This document shows positions 7,141 through 8,670 of a DNA stretch of 8,670 nt, in pieces. Below the pieces are notes generated by a model, which made no database searches, was not told the DNA's origin, and was given only the letters and a program-made list of their open reading frames with translations. The translations under genes were made by a program, and so were the position numbers. The first letter of the stretch is position 1. Every line of letters starts with the position of its first letter. Location: contig JAHKKL010000054.1 in assembly GCA_020027635.1 (NCBI GenBank), positions 1-8,670 on the forward strand, written 5' to 3'. The DNA is from Gammaproteobacteria bacterium (GTDB lineage: Bacteria; Pseudomonadota; Gammaproteobacteria; UBA9214).

Positions 7141-8670
7141 ATGAGCGACAAGCCCAAGGAAAAACAACGACTACTGATTGTAGACGACTCCAAGGTTATC
7201 CGGGTAACGGCCCGCAAGATTCTGCGGGATCACTTCGAAACCATTGAAGCCGTCGATGGCGAGAATGCGTGGGAAATCCTCAGTGGTGATTTGCCCGTCT
7301 CCCTTGTGGTTTCCGATCTCACCATGCCAAATCTGGATGGTTTCGGCCTGCTCAAGCGGATCAGGAGTTCCCACCTCCCCCAAGTCCGTGAACTTCCCGT
7401 CATCATAATAACCGGCGCGAATGATACCGAGACTACCATGGAGCGCGCGCGCCAGGCCGGTGCCACCGACTTTATCGGCAAACCCTTCGATGCGGTACAT
7501 CTGCTCGCCCGTACACAGGCCCATGCCAATTCCCACGCCGTCACCAACACCCTCAAGGAAGAAAACACCGCTCTGGAGGAAAGGTCGACACTCGATCACC
7601 TTACCGGGCTTGCCAACGAAGCTGCTTTCATGGAACGCGGCTACCAGCAACTTTCCTATGCCATACGACACGACAGCACCCTTACCCTGTTGCGCGTAGA
7701 AATCGATCAGTATGGTGCGGTATACCGGCAGTATGGAGAGTCCTTTTCCGAGTCCATCATCCAGACCCTGGCGAAAATTCTGGGCACATCAATCCGTCAG
7801 GAGGATACGGTGGCACGCATCGGAACAGCACGATTTGCACTGCTGTTGCCCGGCATGAGCAAGGCGGGAGTACGCAGTCTGGCGGAACGCATCAACACCA
7901 GTATCGCCACACGCGTATTCAAATCAGGTAACGACAAGGCGACCGTTACTGTCAGCATCGGTGTCGCGTCACCCGAAATCCGCAGGGATATGCAGCTCAG
8001 TGAACTGATCACCGCTGCCGACGAGTGCCTGTCCCGGGCAATTTCAATAGGCGGCAATAAGGTGGCCTATGATGATGATCCCGCCCCTGCGAGAACCGCT
8101 TTTGAGACATATCAGGCGATGCTGGCCGAACCTGAAACGGAGAATAATGCCGAGACCGTCTTCGTTATGACGAAACCGTCGACCCTCGCGAACACCGGCT
8201 ATCTCCTCCATGGCGATGACGCGGAAGTCGAAGAAATCGAGATATTCACCCCAGGGTTCCAGTTTGACCACTTCGGCGCCGCAAGCAAAAAGGCCGCGGA
8301 GATACAATGCCGGTCCGAAGCAGTTCCCGGGCGCGTTTCGAACATTTTCGCCGGGCCGGCGCCCGGGGAAGCGGCCGTCATGCCTGCACCCGCCGCGACG
8401 AATAAAGAGTACGGGAATCCAGAGCAACCGCCTGCCGTTTCACCGGCTGCCTGGACTGTGCTGCCGGCAGACCCCGTGGAGACCGAAATGTCGTTACCCG
8501 GGAATGATGAAGACATCACGGTAATCCTGACACCCCTGCATGCGCACGCCGACGGTGACGGGACCGGCGATGCGTGCGAGGTCGGCGGTCCGCCCGACAC
8601 CGACGGCGACGGCGTGCCTGACGCGACCGACGTGTGCGCTACCATCGTGGATGCCGCGCAGGCCGACGGC
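7141..8670 (+). CDS. Response regulator with degenerate GGDEF domain and thrombospondin type 3-like C-terminal repeats (partial)
   Basis: The open frame runs at least 510 residues, with no stop before the window edge. Residues 9-125 are a receiver domain with the acidic pair D15/D16, phospho-acceptor D59 in VVSDLTMP, T91 in IIITG and K114 in GKPF, so phosphorylation looks intact. Residues 148-310 are a GGDEF-like domain opening with LDHLTGLANE. Its signature reads G228-T-A-R-F232 instead of GGDEF, so cyclase activity is unlikely. The inhibitory-site motif R219-Q-E-D222 is kept five residues upstream. Residues from about 315 to 460 are low-complexity linker. From about 466 the frame encodes calcium-binding type 3 thrombospondin-like repeats. 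The ATG at 7141 has a weak GGA upstream and places the receiver correctly; an in-frame ATG at 7066 is the alternative. No signal peptide is visible, which conflicts with the extracellular nature of such repeats. Confidence 0.8.
   Translation, partial: MSDKPKEKQRLLIVDDSKVIRVTARKILRDHFETIEAVDGENAWEILSGDLPVSLVVSDLTMPNLDGFGLLKRIRSSHLPQVRELPVIIITGANDTETTMERARQAGATDFIGKPFDAVHLLARTQAHANSHAVTNTLKEENTALEERSTLDHLTGLANEAAFMERGYQQLSYAIRHDSTLTLLRVEIDQYGAVYRQYGESFSESIIQTLAKILGTSIRQEDTVARIGTARFALLLPGMSKAGVRSLAERINTSIATRVFKSGNDKATVTVSIGVASPEIRRDMQLSELITAADECLSRAISIGGNKVAYDDDPAPARTAFETYQAMLAEPETENNAETVFVMTKPSTLANTGYLLHGDDAEVEEIEIFTPGFQFDHFGAASKKAAEIQCRSEAVPGRVSNIFAGPAPGEAAVMPAPAATNKEYGNPEQPPAVSPAAWTVLPADPVETEMSLPGNDEDITVILTPLHAHADGDGTGDACEVGGPPDTDGDGVPDATDVCATIVDAAQADG
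8536..8670 (+). repeat. Thrombospondin type 3-like calcium-binding repeats (end of the open frame)
   Basis: In the frame of the response regulator, the residues ADGDGTGDACE (470-480) match the end of one repeat. DTDGDGVPDATDVC (486-499) matches the D-x-D-x-D-G-x2-D-x2-D-x-C consensus exactly, followed by ATIVDAAQADG, the usual start of the next unit. Such repeats bind calcium and are typical of OmpA-type or other surface and secreted proteins. Hand counting gives about 75% GC for 8551-8670 against about 57% for 8401-8520. Confidence 0.8.

Noticed and set aside
8083..8427. Minus-strand open frames opposite the response-regulator tail
   Set aside because: They have no motifs or start signals, and the plus frame is continuous with a clear receiver-GGDEF protein.

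Overview
The window looks like chromosomal DNA of a gammaproteobacterium of moderately high GC. The best lineage marker is a ZapG/YhcB-type (DUF1043) protein, a family largely confined to Gammaproteobacteria. YggS, YjbQ, YihY/BrkB and a zinc-ribbon Nudix hydrolase fit the same picture. The genus cannot be read from the sequence. I see no tRNA, rRNA, CRISPR array, insertion sequence or phage gene.

Layout. (1) Positions 1-287, minus: the N-terminal part of a carbamate kinase, cut by the window edge. (2) Positions 516-3412, plus: a tightly spaced four-gene run, probably one transcription unit. It holds a zinc-ribbon Nudix hydrolase, an exported chalcone-isomerase-like protein, a D-2-hydroxyacid dehydrogenase and the PLP-homeostasis protein YggS, with gaps of 52, 7 and 18 nt. 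(3) Positions 3677-4126, plus: the membrane-anchored coiled-coil protein ZapG, probably started at a GTG behind a perfect GGAGGT. (4) Positions 4138-4772, minus: a 67-residue cysteine-containing protein of unknown function followed 14 nt later by YjbQ. (5) Positions 4951-5499, plus: an unrecognised putative lipoprotein that runs tail to tail into (6) a YihY/BrkB-family membrane protein on the minus strand, with the two stop codons overlapping in one TTAA. (7) From 7141 to the right edge, plus: a long open frame encoding a response-regulator receiver, a degenerate GGDEF domain and a long tail.

The first six blocks are mostly housekeeping: nucleotide-derivative clean-up, PLP buffering, cell-envelope and division functions. 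The last open frame is the part worth attention. Its receiver domain keeps every phosphorylation residue. Its GGDEF motif has decayed to GTARF, yet the RxxD inhibitory-site motif remains exactly five residues upstream. That combination suggests a c-di-GMP-binding phospho-regulator rather than a cyclase. After about 150 residues of low-complexity linker the frame runs, at about 75% GC, into calcium-binding thrombospondin type 3 repeats, which normally occur in secreted or surface proteins. This is either a striking domain fusion or a chimeric join near the window edge, and the sequence alone cannot decide which.
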